A DNA stretch of 64,000 nucleotides. It comes from Rhizoclosmatium globosum. Taxonomy: Eukaryota > Chytridiomycota > Chytridiomycetes > Chytridiales > Chytriomycetaceae. Positions within the stretch are counted from its first letter, which is position 1. The number at the start of each line of letters is the position of its first letter. The notes below the pieces were generated by a model, which ran no database searches, had not been told where the DNA came from, and worked only from the letters and a program-made list of their open reading frames with translations. The DNA lies in NCBI GenBank assembly GCA_002104985.1, contig MCGO01000005.1, forward strand, positions 62,001 to 126,000, written 5' to 3'. Both the position numbers and the translations under genes were made by a program. This document shows, in pieces, positions 46,480 to 58,523 of this stretch.

Positions 46480-47660
46480 TGACGTTTTTCTACTTTGTCC
46501 ATATTAGACTTTCGATTCTATCTGTAAATAAAGTAAAGAGGAGATGTATAATTTGATTGAGATTCGACGTTGAAAAGACGTCTTTTGGGAGAGTCGAACC
46601 ATGTGCGCGGGAAGTGTCCTCTACTCCTTTGTTCTAACACCACATTTATCAAAGAAAGGTATATGTTTATTTGAGATGGTAAATCATCTGGAAAGAGCTT
46701 TCGCGCTACACAGCGGTACTGTTTGAGTTCAAAGTTTGAAACAACATCGTAACTGAAATCAATAAAATATGTCTTCTGGCCCTCTGTTCCAAACTGACAT
46801 GCATGTGGGTGTGAAATCTGTTATGTATAGCCACTTGTCATGGCGAAAACGTAGCATTAAGTAATATTAGGTAACCCTTGGCGACGGGCTTCTTTGTGGT
46901 CTGGCTGGCCTGGTTGTCGACGTTGGAATTCAATTTCAATAAATTAAAAATAGAAGAGAATATTGATAAATAATAGAAAATCCATAGAGCAAGCTGTTAT
47001 TGAAGAAAGAGAATGGTATCGGAGTTGGGAAACAGGGCTCTAGTGATGTTGAGGACGAGGCACACACAAAGATATTGCAACAAACACAGTGACACACAAT
47101 GAGACTGAATTGAAGTGTGACGTGGTGAACGTATAGACAAACGGGACAAAAGATTGTTGTTTGGGGTCTGGACCTGTCAAAACTACAAGGTTAGATGGGA
47201 TGAATGAAAGAGATTCGGTGTGGACGTAGATATTGAACTCATCCATCAAACAGTATCAACAATTGAAGCATGGCCACAAGTGGTTTAACAGAATTACAGC
47301 CAACGGGGGAACATGATGCAGATTGCGGCCGCATGCCCTCGGACTGTTGTCCTGACTTGTACTGGCACTCATGCGACAACTGTTGTTGTTTTTGGATGAG
47401 TTAAAGACAAGGGGGAAGAACACCTTCCTTTGCTTTTTGTTCGCGTTTTCAAATCCCGTGACAATCCCAACAAAACAAAACAAATAAGTTATCTCATTTT
47501 CGTTTTTTCAATTGGCTCAAACCTCCCATCCCCTCTTCTCTCTCCCACCCGTACATCACGTAGTTCAGTGTAGCAAATCTCTGATTGGATGTTTGTGCAG
47601 CGACAGCGACCACACTCGCCCATCGGCCTTTGTTGTTGCTGTTGCCTCTTCTTCAACAAC
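46480..47660. other. Non-coding spacer
   Basis: No supported gene. Short minus-strand frames at 47040-47249 (hydrophobic C-terminus) and 47256-47483 lack family features and a plausible splice context. An AT-rich block lies around 46920-46990. A CT-rich, AAC-repeat-bearing stretch (47500-47670) precedes the COG6-like ATG and may be its promoter or leader. Confidence 0.4.
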
Positions 47661-47673
47661 CACATCACCAACA

Positions 47674-47925
47674 ATGTCAACAGAGTCGCACTTTGTTTTG
47701 TCGGGAAAAGTGGCGCTGGCCCTTGAACCAAAGTTGCAGGATCCGTCGTTTGTTCTCGGTCTTCAAACACTAACCCAATCAATGCACAGTAAAACTTTTG
47801 TGGGACGGGAACATATTGACGCTCTCTCGACGAAGGCTTCGACGAACTTGTTGAAGCGTGTCAAAGTGTGTCTAAACAGACTACTTAAAGCACACATCCC
47901 AATTTCTGGAGACGAATCGAGGTGA
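47674..47925 (+). pseudogene. COG6-like N-terminal fragment
   Basis: From ATG 47674 the frame reads LSGKVALALEPKLQDPSFV, then LQTLTQSMHSKTFVGREHI and STNLLKRVKVCLNRLL. Spacing and residues follow the N-terminus of COG6: LS-x-K, L-E-x-[KR]-L, a LxxLs helix, then R near residue 38. The exon ends with a consensus donor (GAATCGAG|GTGAGC). Downstream I find only a tandemly duplicated copy of this exon end and no continuous COG6 body, so it is probably a fragment or a decayed gene. Identification rests on a short alignment by eye. Confidence 0.35.
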
Positions 47926-48085
47926 GCTGGGTTACAAGTAGTGCACCAAAAACTTACTCTTCTTCCTTGCGCTCCAGCACCTTCAAACTTCACCCAAAGT
48001 ATTGATAAGAGTACGAGGGGATGCTTTCAAAATTTGGAGACGAATCGAGGTGAGTTGGGTTGCAAGTCGCGTACCAAAAACTTAC
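47907..48085 (+). repeat. 51-nt direct duplication of an exon-intron junction
   Basis: Positions 47907-47957 and 48035-48085 are near-identical 51-mers (TGGAGACGAATCGAGGTGAG through CAAAAACTTAC) with a handful of substitutions. Each includes the end of a coding exon and a GTGAG donor. The spacing of 128 bp points to tandem duplication. Confidence 0.85.
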
Positions 48086-48179
48086 TTCCTATTACTAGCA
48101 CAGGTCACACAGTTTCCTACGCGATTAAAATAAGGGAGAGTGATAACAAAGAAACCGTCAAGTCTCAAGTCCATTGAAG

Positions 48180-49300
48180 CTTTGCGTGCGAGAACTGCTG
48201 TGAAGTTTGAAGGTGCTGGGTTTGAACAACCCAAAGTTATGTCTTCCCTTTCTTGTTCTAGTTTTGTTCACATCTTATAGTACTCATCTTTAACCTGTGT
48301 TTTCCTTCGCACTTAGCTCTCGGAGCCACTCCGCAAATCGCACTTAAGGTTTCTATCACGTCTTCGTGTTTGTCGCAGGTAATGTCCTTCTAAGAGTTGC
48401 GATTACAATCTAACATTGCTCTCTTCTTCCACTCCAGTGGATACTACTCAATTCTTTCTCTTCTTCTCTCTCTTCACTTGAGATAAAAGTAGGTGTTTTG
48501 CATTCATTTGGTTGATTTCTAACTTATTCCATTCAGTTAGAAACCAAATACGTTGGTATCCTTTTCAAACATGGCCTAGTTACAAGGTTAGTCACTATTG
48601 CAATGTCGTCAATGTCACTCTCTTTCGAGTCTATCATTCTTTCTATTGTGTTTTTGTTGGATGCTTGGGATTTGTCTGTGTCTATTTATAATCTGAAATT
48701 GTATGAATAACATTTTGTATTTATTATTTAACCAAATTCCAAGTATATTGAAACGTAAACTCATAGCAGCTGAGCTATCTGGTGTACTGTGTCTGGAAGC
48801 TTGTGTTCAAAGAAACTTCAACCATACAATGCTTCTTGCTCTGACTTAAGGTGTTATTAATATTTAAGTTTATTTACTTTCGAGATTCCTGTTTACGTAA
48901 CATCAAAGTCGTCTCCGAGGTTGGATGGACGTCTTTTCAGACATTGGGGAGATCTTACACAATAAGTATGACAAAGCAGATTAAACAACTGCTACCAAGA
49001 TCAATCAACGTATCAAACACAGGTAATCAATTTATTTGTATCAAATGTTAAATCAAAGACAGGTGCAATACCGCTCTCAATCTCGGTGCAACCTTTGATC
49101 GACGATTGTCCACAGTTTCATTCTGGGAAGCCCAGGGTTTGGGTGCTACAAAAGGTTCGATCGACATAACCGTCTCACGTGTCAAGTCCATTCAGGCTCT
49201 GAGGGCAAAATTTGCGATGAATACAAAACGCACTCTTCAAGACTTAACTTTTCAAAACATATAAAGCAGCCAGCAAAAATGTAATTCCAAATAATCATAC
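48180..49300. other. Unresolved stretch, possible exon debris
   Basis: No continuous gene. Two short plus-strand frames share wording: near 48165 (SQVHSIEALRARTAVKFEG, with frame adjustment) and near 49160-49250 (TVSRVKSIQALRAKFAMNT). They could be repeated remnants of one exon. Several consensus donors and acceptors occur, but I could not build a transcript. AT-rich around 48690-48760. Confidence 0.3.
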
Positions 49301-49369
49301 TTTCTTGATAAAAAAAACAAACAATAAACATCCAAAAACAACGCGCTCATTTTTCATCATGTTCCAATC

Positions 49370-52300
49370 TTATTCTGGAGCTCCCTGTGCCAAAGCCTTA
49401 GTCGCTTCTTTAATACCCTGCGCTTCAGCCCTCTTAAACCACATAATCGCCTGCTCCTCATTCCTATTACACCCGCGTCCTTCACGACAACATCTACCCA
49501 TATTGTACTCAGCTTCAGCAAGTCCAGCCATCGCAGCTCTACGGAACATTGAGAATCCAGTCACATCGTTTCGCTGAACACCTCGGCCAGTCATGTACAG
49601 CTCTCCCAAGTTGTTACAGGCACGGGAGTGGCCTAAATCGCTCGCCTTCTTGTACCACATGGCAGCCTGGCCAACGTCCTGCTTGAATGCGGAAAAGTTT
49701 TTGAGAAGGGGGGAGTTGAGTGTGTTTGTTGGAGGTGGTGGGTTCAGTTGGGTTTTGCTGTCGACAATGGCGGGGGAGTCTGGACGTGTGCTTGATGATC
49801 CGCTCTTGATTGATGTCGCATCTTGCTTCAAGTTGGCAGCTGTGGTGGATGGTGATCCGTCGGCTTGCTGGTTCCCGTTGTTTGGAATATCCTGGCCTCC
49901 ACTCTTCTCCGACCGCTTGTTCAACACCTCATTCACGTTCTTACGACCATCACTTGCATGTGAAGCAGACCAAGCTGAAGGATCGACAGCACCAGGAGTG
50001 AAACCAGTAGCATTCGCAAGACCAATCGCAAATGCAGCTTCAGAGTAACCTCCAGCTTCCCAAGCACGAGTGTACCACTTGACTGCCTTAGTTGGGTCTG
50101 GGGCAACACCAACACCCTTCGTGAAAGCCTCTCCAAGCGCAAGAGCTGCTTCCTTGTTGTTTCCGTTTTCCCACGCCTTCATCAACCAAGCCTATTTTCA
50201 CAATGCCTTAAGCACACATAATCCATCAACAACGAGGGAAAAAAACACACTCACCATAGCTTGTCCAGGATCACAGGTGTCCAAACCCTTTCCAACAATC
50301 AAATACGCCGCATAAGTTACTTGAGCCTCGTGGTATCCACTCTCAGCGCTACGTCTAAACCACTTCACAGCAGACACAGGGTCAGCCAAACTAGAATGGT
50401 ATTGTCCAATATGGAACATGGCAACAATCGCCTTGGGGCTAATGACACTCAAATCTGGGTCCAAAAACTCTTTTGCATCCACATTTCCAAGCTGAGCCAA
50501 ATTTGCGAGTTGTTCAATGGCAGAAGCATAGAAACCCCACTCAAGTGATCGAAGAGCAGAGTTCAATGCTGGGTCCTCCGCACGTCGACGTGCCAAGGTT
50601 TCTTCACGCTTTTTGATTTGCTTCTCCATCTTCTCACGCTCCTTAGTGCGCTTTTTGGCTTCTTTGCGGAGTTCTTCGGCAAGGGCAGCGGCTTCAGCAT
50701 CTGCAACGGCTTGTTCTCGCTCAGCAACCTTCAGACGAGCGACAACACGTGCACGCCAAGCAGCTCCAGCTACAGCATCTTCAGGAACTCCAAGTCCCTT
50801 TTCATAGCCCTGAAAAAGAAAAACCTTCAGCACAACATCTAAATCAACAAAACACAATTTACCTCAGCAACAGCCTCTTCAGCATCAACCCAACCACCTT
50901 CAGCAGCCTTATGCAACCACCCCATAGCCTCACCACCCTTCCCCTTCCCTCTCAAATACATTCCAAACTCAAACATCGCCTCCACATTCCCATCATCAGC
51001 AGCACTCCTCACCAACACAATTCCAGGTCCATCCAAAGACCCCGTAATCCGTGCAAGATGACGTCCATGATTCAACATCCCTTGCGGCGTCGCCAAAACC
51101 GCCTTCCGCCTTGCACTGTACTCTGCAACCTTTGCGGCATTCGGAACCCGCGCAGGTCCATGGATCTCAATCAACATGCGGAGAGACTCGGCGTTGTCGT
51201 CGATTTTAATGGCGCGTTCGAAATGGACGATGGCGAGAGGGTAGTTTGAGTTGTTGTAGTGGTTGAGACCTGTTGTGAATTCGCGTTCGGAGTCGGGGGC
51301 GGGTGCAATTGGCATGCCTGGGACGCGGGTTGTGGCTGCTGTGCGTGGAGCGGAGGGGCGGAGGGATGTGATTACTTCAGGGGCAGAGGTGTCGACAATT
51401 GCGCCTGTTACGGCGTTTAGGGCGGCGAATTTAGCGTTGTTGGCCATTTGACGTTGGATGGCGACTTCTTGTGCTTTTCGTTGCTTCTCGCGTGCTCTTA
51501 CTTCAGGGGTTTGTTCAGGTTCAAGAATAGAGGTGAGGGCAGCAGGCATTGGGATAGAAGAGAGTGCAGAGGTGAAGCTTCCAAAGAAAGACGCTTTGGA
51601 GGTTGTAGAAGTAGCTGACGTTGGGTCAACTTCGTCCTCTGTATCGTCAGTGTACTCATCCTCAGAGTCTGAATCAGTTTGTGGAAGTGGTACTGTTGTG
51701 GGTACTCCAGCTGGTGATGCAGGCGAAGGCTCAATTGAGGTTGTAGCTGTAGCACCTCCAGTAGCGGCAGTTCCAAAACGGGCTCGGAAGGATGAGAAAA
51801 TGGAAGGTTTAGAGTCAACCACAGGAGTACGTGTAACAGGCTTTTCATCATCGTCTTCATCTGAATCATCTGAGTCATATGAAGAATCTGAGGTGATATC
51901 TGAGGAGTCTGATTCAGACTATAGAAATGATATTTTAGTTCAAGGCGTCTACCCCACAAAAACAAGCAGAACTCACATCTGAATTGACTCTCTTCCCCTT
52001 CTTTGAGTGAGTCTCCTTTTTCACGACCTTTCTAACAACAATGACTTCACCAGATTCCTAGAGCAGAGGTCAAAAAAGTTAGCTGAGTTGAACCCACACA
52101 CATCCATTCCAAAGGATACCCCGCCTCCCATAAAGAGCTTCCTCTATCCAGTATCGATACTCACATCTGAATCTTCGTCATCACTGCCTTGCTCCATAAT
52201 AAAGACCCGCTTCTTTTTCTTTGGCTTCTCAGACCCTGATGCAGTCGTAACACCATTCGTAGCAGAGGATGGAGACGGCGGCACAGCATCGAGAGGAGAG

Positions 52301-52935
52301 ACTGGAGGGGTAACTAGCTTCGCCAGGGGAGTGTTATCTTCATCCAAGGAAGTGGTCGTAGCAACGGAGGGGACAGGGTCAGCCGAGTTGAAGGGGTACT
52401 GCGGAACAGAGGTAGTCTTAGGCGAGGGAGCGGCAGTGGCAGCCGGTGAAGGGGAAGCAGAGGCAGTTGAAGTTGAGGTTGAAGCCTTCTCAGCGACCTT
52501 CTTCTTTGGCAGCTTTTCCGCCTTTTCAGCAGTGTCCTTTTCCTTCTTCTTCTTTTCCTTTTTCGCAGGTGTTGGTTCGGGCACTGGTTCAGGTTCAGGA
52601 AGAACGGGGGCAGGGACAGGGACAGGGACAACAACCGATTCAACGATTGGATGTTCAGGAGCATCGACGAATTCCTCAATTGAAACAGCCTTCTTTTCCT
52701 TCTTCTTTTTCTTTTCGACTTTGGCCGATTCGACAGAGACAGAGACAGGGACTTGTTTTGAGGGTTCGGTGGTTGGAGTGGCCTGGGTTTCTTCCTTGGT
52801 TGTGTCCTTGGTTTCCTTGGTTTCCTTGGTCTTAACTGACTTCTCTGCCTTCTCTGCCTTAGGTTTCTCAGCCTTTTCGGCCTTGTCCGCCTTGCTCTTC
52901 TTGCTCTTTTTGACTGCCGTCGTTGCCTCAGTCAT
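49370..52935 (-). CDS. Large Sel1-repeat protein (Chs4/Skt5-like)
   Basis: The start is ATG 52935. The first exon (52935 to about 52165) encodes a Lys/Glu/Pro-rich disordered region (KKSKKSKADKAEKAEKPKAE and similar) ending SDDEDSDV. A small exon near 52055-51980 carries VVRKVVKKETHSKKGK. The next (from about 51920) has an acidic Ser-rich linker, a TPR-like pair (FTTGLNHYNNSNYPLAI) and Sel1 repeats (AMFEFGMYLRGKGKGGEAM). The following exon has a coiled, Lys/Glu-rich segment (RKEAKKRTKEREKMEKQIKK) and more Sel1 repeats. The last exon (50185-49370) finishes with NNLGELYMTGRGVQRND and AEYNMGRCCREGRGC. Introns use consensus sites and frames are continuous. Probable scaffold; the function in cell-wall synthesis is inference from fungal relatives. 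Confidence 0.85.
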
Positions 52936-53153
52936 CCGATAAGTCCTGGTGGGCGAAAGAAAAACAACGGCTGCAAAAATGTGCAGCCATCAAACAACAG
53001 CACCTGAAACACTGACACGTTTCACTTCAAAATCACTAACGAGTAAAAATGCGGTTTTACTCAGTCACATAAAAACTCAGGTAAATGATCAAAGAAAGAA
53101 AGGATACAAATCAAGTCAAACTCTTAAAAAGAAAACAAGAAAAACCACTCAAT

Positions 53154-54041
53154 TCACTTCTTGGTGAACCAGCTCTTGAACCCTTTGACAGGAGCAGCAG
53201 CACCGTTTCCAGTAGCTGCACCCACTGCCACTGCCGCCGCAGCAGCAACCCCATTCCCAGCCTCCACATCAGGCACACTCACACTGCCTGTGGGACTTGG
53301 GCTTCGCTCCTTCTTACTCACTCCCCCAAATCCAAACCCAAAACTGCCTTTCGCCACAAGCCCCCCCTTCTTCAAAAAGTGAGGCTTGTACCCATCCACA
53401 AGGTAGTTCAGCTGAACAGTGTTGAACGCACCGCGTCGGCGTGCACGAACATACTCTACAGCTTCAATTGGTTTCATACCGCTCTCAATCAGCGCAATCG
53501 CAACAAGGATTGGCGCACGGCCCAGTCCCGCTACACAATGGATGCCAATCGCTTTCACTCCCATGCTGGCGGCGTCTCCGTTGAATCCAGCAGTCGCAGC
53601 CAATCCTCCAGGGAAACGATCATTGCACAGATTCAAGAAGCCAGTCACTACATGGGGTGGAGGAATGGTTCCATCTGCGAATCCCCAGTCAGTAACCTGG
53701 ATTCCCTTTTCCACCACACGGTCCACTGAGTATGTAGGTTCACAAACCCGACAATGTCTGACACGTTACGGGTAGAGAGTTCCTGTGCTTCATGTCAGAA
53801 AAAAAATAAAGAGGTTTCAATCCAATAAACTCACATCAAGATAAGCCTCAAGGTTCGAGTCCGTTGGGGCATCAAACACAACAAAACGCATGTTCTTGTA
53901 GTCAATGGTCGACATGACACGGTTCATTGGCATGTTGGAAGTACGGACAGGCATTTTAGAAGCAGTAGAAGAGTTGAGTGCGTGAGAGCTTGATGTCGAA
54001 GTAATAGATGTTTGTTGTTGTTGTTGAATAGTCACAGACAT
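53154..54041 (-). CDS. PRL/PTP4A-type protein tyrosine phosphatase
   Basis: Exon 1 (54041 to about 53835) starts MSVTIQQQQQ, followed by a low-complexity Ser/Thr region and the family's first strand YKNMRFVVFDAPTDSNLEAY. Exon 2 (from about 53778) has LSTRNVSDIVRVCEPTY, the acid loop DWGFADGTIPPP, and the P-loop IHCVAGLGRAPIL with catalytic Cys, invariant Arg and the Ala that marks PRLs. YVRARRRGAFNTVQLNYL follows. All catalytic elements are intact. The C-terminus is extended, with a Ser/Pro and Ala-rich stretch, and ends FKSWFTKK. The CAAX prenylation box that anchors animal PRLs to membranes is absent. The N-terminal extension of about 45 residues is also unusual. Confidence 0.92.
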
Positions 54042-54216
54042 TAAATGGATGTGTAGGTTGTTTGTAATGTCGTAACGAATTGTTTGAAGTGTTTTTTGGT
54101 GCGGTTTCCAGAGTTTACTTTTGGAGCTCGGAAATCAGTTATTCAATATGCGATAAGGAGTAATTATCTGAATTACTATTAGTCACCTGAAAAAAATAAC
54201 CCCACCAAAGACAGGA

Positions 54217-54445
54217 CTACCCTGGGTCGTTGTCGCCGTCCTCAATCAAGATACCCGAATCGGTAAGTACGAGTGAGAGTTGGTTGTTTGCAGAGTAGAT
54301 GTTCAAAAACGAGTTGCAGCCGGCGATAAAGTCGTCAAAGGCGGCAAAGTCAGAGTAGTAGGAGCGCTTGTTGCTGCTGTAGTAGTTGCTAGAAGAAGAA
54401 GTGTTGAAGTCCGGTATATCACTATGGCTAGGGTCTTCCGTCATT
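54217..54445 (-). CDS. Short ORF, weak resemblance to start of a TFIIH Tfb4-type vWA domain
   Basis: ATG 54445 opens a 76-codon frame: acidic start (MTEDPSHSDIPDF), Ser/Tyr-rich middle, then FDDFIAGCNSFLNIYSANNQ and LSLVLTDSGILIEDGD before the stop. The last 30 residues resemble the first helix and strand of the vWA domain of Tfb4 (…FlN…NqlalV), but the rest of that domain is not found downstream. A possible donor (CCCAGG|GTAGTC) near the stop leads to no good exon. It may be a small gene, a first exon or a relic. Confidence 0.3.
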
Positions 54446-54459
54446 AGATGGAGGACTCG

Positions 54460-55160
54460 GGGATCTGGGTTGTTAAGGGGTGTTCTTGCTTGCAGGTATA
54501 CGGGGAGAAGGAGACTTCTATATTGTGTGTGGAAGGAAGTGGTGGTTGAGTGACAGGATAACAACCAAAAAAGAAAAGGGGATAAAGGAGAGACACTCAG
54601 ATAAGGAAAAGGGGATGAAGGGGAAAAGAGCAGGGACAAAGGTGGTGCTGAGGAGGAGGGATTTGCAACAGCGAGCCAAGGCTGAGACGCTTGACAATGT
54701 CAATTGGGTCTCGAACAACGAAGACACCTTCAGACCACCTCCCTATCCCCCTTTCCCTACCCCAAATCACTAGCCCCCTTCATGATAGTACCAGCTAGAA
54801 GCAGCAGTGGATGTTAACGTACCTGTAGAGCTACGTAGAGAGAGTTGTGGTTGTTGATGGGCCTTGGGGCCTTTCGAGAGATTTTTTTCTTTTCACCTCG
54901 GAAAATTTCCTACATCACATCGAAACAACGAACCCCAATTTGCGCCGCCATTGTCGTTCAGTTTCACAGATGTTTAGAGAAACTTATCCACTAAATCCCC
55001 GTCATAACTAGAAATTAATATGTTTTGCATCATTCACTTTTACTGGGTTAGTATTATTTACTCAAGACAGGCAGAAAAAACAACAGCTGGAATAGGAGCA
55101 GGGGACCTCTCTCCAGCAAGAGAAGAACGTTGAATTGGTCCTGACGGAGCTACAGTCGGA
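54460..55160. other. Non-coding spacer
   Basis: No supported gene. It contains purine-rich AGGAGAAGG-type runs (54500-54660), a CCCTTTCCCTACCCC block near 54750 and an AT-rich stretch near 55010-55070. It probably holds the promoter of the 54445 ORF and the 3' region of the downstream receptor. Confidence 0.4.
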
Positions 55161-55161
55161 A

Positions 55162-58100
55162 TCACCGAAGGAACGACATCAACAAATTCAGAATTTTAAC
55201 CTCAAGTTCTAATGCAGCTTCATGGCTCTGAAACTCAATTTCCAGTGAAAGTTGCTTGGTGTCTTTTTCATCTCATCTGCTGTGAGCCATCCCATTAGTT
55301 TCCACAACTTTTTCCGCAGCGTCATTCGGGAGCTCCAAATTCGGAATATTGTACTCCGCTTCTTTTGAATGATCGCATACTTTCCTTGGAGTCAACGGCG
55401 AAACTCGCAGAGGTGTTTTTGGAGGCAATAAGCAACCAAAACCGGTCAAACACGTTCGAGATGGTCACATCTGCAAACATCCACCCTGAGTCGATTATGC
55501 TCTTTGAAAGCTTATATTTGCAACACAACACCCCCTAAAGGAAGCTGTTAGAAGCATTTCGTACCTTGAGGAGAAAAAGCGGCACAGCCTCCCAAAAATC
55601 CAAAACAACAACAAACTCACCATCGGTACAACTTGGACATACTTCCTACTCTTTTTATGCATTGCCATCTTCCCACTATTATCCCGTTTAATCATATCCT
55701 TCCCCTTCTGTGACAACCCCCGACTCAGCCGCTTCGAGCTTCTACCTCCAACATCCAAACTAAATGAGCCAATTTGAGATTCAGTATCAGAGCCTCCACT
55801 AAGGATCCCTGCTGTTACATCTTTCAGCAATGATCCAAGCCCAAAGTCTTCGCCAAGTGCGTCAACGGCAACAATCATATTTTGGGAGCGAATATGGAAA
55901 CGAGAGAGACCCAAACAACGACCCAAATTCCTGCTGCGTAAGAAACGTTGATGGAACTGGGGGATCTGCGGTTGCGAGGAGGGGGAGGACTATAAGAGCT
56001 GTGAAGGCAAATGTAACTGTGATAAGGGCAGGGTATTTTGCCTCGCCAATAAAGAATTCTTGGTCTTCGGTGTTGAAAGCTACTGATGCAGTTATGCAGA
56101 GGAGAATCAGGTTTGCGACTAGAAGGGCGATTGTTGTTGGGTGAGAGTAGGTTGGGTCAACGCAGGTATACATGAACGATGTCTGTGACGATGTAAGTTT
56201 TGTAGAATGCGGAGCTGCTGTCCATAGCCCGAGTAGTATCTTTGAAGAATGATCATCAACTTCAAGTCATGAACACGATAAATAGAGACTTACAAGCTCG
56301 AAAAAAGCAACAGTCACCAAGATGGCAATCATATCCCACCCAAGTTTTTTGATTCCAATCTTCTTGGCCGTAGTAACACGTCTCTGAAGCTGTACCCCGT
56401 TCCGATACACCTTGACCAATAACACAGACATAATGACTGCAAACCCCAAAACCTGCAACCAAATCCTCCCAACACATTTTGCAACACTTACACGATCCAA
56501 CAAAGTGAAAAGAGAAACACTGAGCAACATATATCCCATCACGATGGGAACCAAGAAATACACGGAAGACTGTCGAACAACCCGTTCACGTCGGAACCAC
56601 CAAACAAATATCAACGCCGCACTACATCCGACGAATCCAGACGCGGCAAAGAACAAAACCAAACCACCATTCGAACTCGACGAGGAAATCATGTCCTCTT
56701 GTGTCACAACAATCGGTGGACCATCTGGTGGCGGATATGAAAATCCGCTGCTGAAAATTGGCCGGGCGTTTGGATAATACCAAAAGTACGTTGCGTTCAT
56801 ATCAGTTCGTCCAAATACTGTGTGAACGAGTTGAGAATTAAATCAAAATAGATGTTTGATTACATACGAGTCGTGTTATAATAGTTTCCAGTGTAAAAGT
56901 ACATTTGGAATGGAATTTTCAGGTCTCCATTTTGGTTGAGTGTTATTGGAGACGCGGAAAGGCCAGCGTATCCTAGGTTCTCAAAAAGTGTTGAGTTCAT
57001 GAGACTTTGCAGTGAGCGAGACGCAAGATTCGCAGACGTAAACGTTGAGTTTTTGAGGAGCTGAAGGATTGGTCAGCGAACATTGATATAATCATTCAGA
57101 GACTTTATCGAATCCAAGGAGCATTTGAATGACGCAATCATATGCCGGGTTTAGGGTATACACAGAAACAAAGTCATTTAGACTTAATTTTGTTCTTAAC
57201 TTTTTGTTGAAGCTGTTGAATGTTTGCTGAAAGAATGGTGTCGATGTATTGGGTTGCATAGCTTGAAAAAGAATAAACCCAGATAAAAGGCGGTAATAAT
57301 CCGGACCAAATACTTTTAACATAGAATTTAATGCTTAAATTCGAGCAGGAAGAGAGCACTTACGCTTAATTGGATCTCCGAACGGCTGTGGTATTGTGTA
57401 ACTCATCCAAACAAACTGTGGCCCAACAAGTCCTTGTTTGGCCAACTTATAGTAGGCTTGACTCACGAAAGTCTGTTGTCCAGAAAGAATAAAGTATCGC
57501 GCAGAGACTCGCCTCAGTTGGCCGATAGAGAGGTTTATATCATCGCGCCCAAAATTAGTCTTCAGATTGATGCTGAAAACTGTGATTCCATGCGAAAGAA
57601 ATGAAGATGAAATATCCAGGGCATCTGTCAAGGAGGATTTAATTTGTGCCCTGAAATAGCAGAAGGGTTACATTGCAAGCCCATATCGTCATCGCTTTGG
57701 TAGATAATTGCACACGTTTTACATTCCATATTCGCAACATTTGTCGAATGTGTTCGCCCAGACCTGATGAGCGGCGTCAATTCGAGTATTAAATCAAAAA
57801 GCGCTCATACCAGCTGCAGGCATCATTCGAAAAAAGTACGGGTAGTTGTTTTTGTTTGATAGCCTTGGTGAAGTTGATGCCATAGAGCAATATGGAAGCT
57901 TATACGCCCCTAACGCTTCAACCAAAGACCTTTAGTACGGTTAGCGGGATTTCAATGAAAAACGCTATATACTTACCGAGCAGTGGTGGAATATTCGTTT
58001 CCAATCACTCCTACAACGTCCAAATTTTGCTCGGCTACATCTTGCGCCGTCATGGCGGATCCATAGCCACCAGAATATCCCGAGTAGTCTGCCTCAACGG

Positions 58101-58413
58101 TAGGATACCAGGTCCCACAATCAGAAAACCTCTTCACGTTCACATATGTCTGGGGCAGAATATTCGGATTCGCGTTGATCGCGTCTACAGCCATTTGCAT
58201 AATGACATCAGGATAGAAAATGTATGCAGATAGTTGATATGGTGTGATCAAGTCCTGGTCGTACTCATATGAAGTGAAGTTGATGAGTTGAGACGAGGAA
58301 TAGGCCACGTTCTGAAGGGAACAGTAATTTGATACGAAAGCGAGAGTTATGTTATCGGGTTTTGCGGCTGATGAGTAGTCACTTAAGGCCAATAGGAAGA
58401 GGAGAAGGTTCAT
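55162..58413 (-). CDS. Class C GPCR with Venus-flytrap domain and signal peptide
   Basis: The start is ATG 58413, with signal peptide MNLLLFLLALSDYSSA. The first exon has DNITLAFVSNYC, KRFSDCGTWYPTV and VIGNEYSTTAR. Later exons carry LPYCSMASTSPRLS, RYFILSGQQTFVSQ, GLVGPQFVWMSY and PAYDCVIQMLLGFDKV. The hinge is SGFSYPPPDGPP near 56725. TM segments run about 56680-55900 over three or more exons. The tail includes LSRGLSQKGKDMI. Near the end the frame K-Q-L-S-LEIEFQSHEAALELEVK gives the C-terminal module, with the stop at 55162-55164; how that last exon is spliced is unclear. A missing base near 57710 (KRV then IIYQSDDDM) breaks the C-lobe frame. Confidence 0.83.
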
Positions 58414-58523
58414 GTTGGTGTTGGATCCCTCCCAACAAAAGTTTGTCAGAAATCAAACAAGGTGAGGAGATACCTTGTGGCCCCTGATGCGTAGTCTAAT
58501 CGAAAGTGTTATTTAATGTTTAG

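Noticed and set aside
46590..46640. Possible second tRNA suggested by GGGAGAGTCGAACC
   Set aside because: Only a T-arm-like stretch is present; D-arm, anticodon and acceptor pairing cannot be formed.
52007..52942. Long plus-strand ORF rich in Ser, Phe, Gly and Val
   Set aside because: It is the antisense of the Lys/Glu/Pro-rich first exon of the Sel1 protein. Low-complexity codons keep the opposite strand open, and no domain or splice context supports it.
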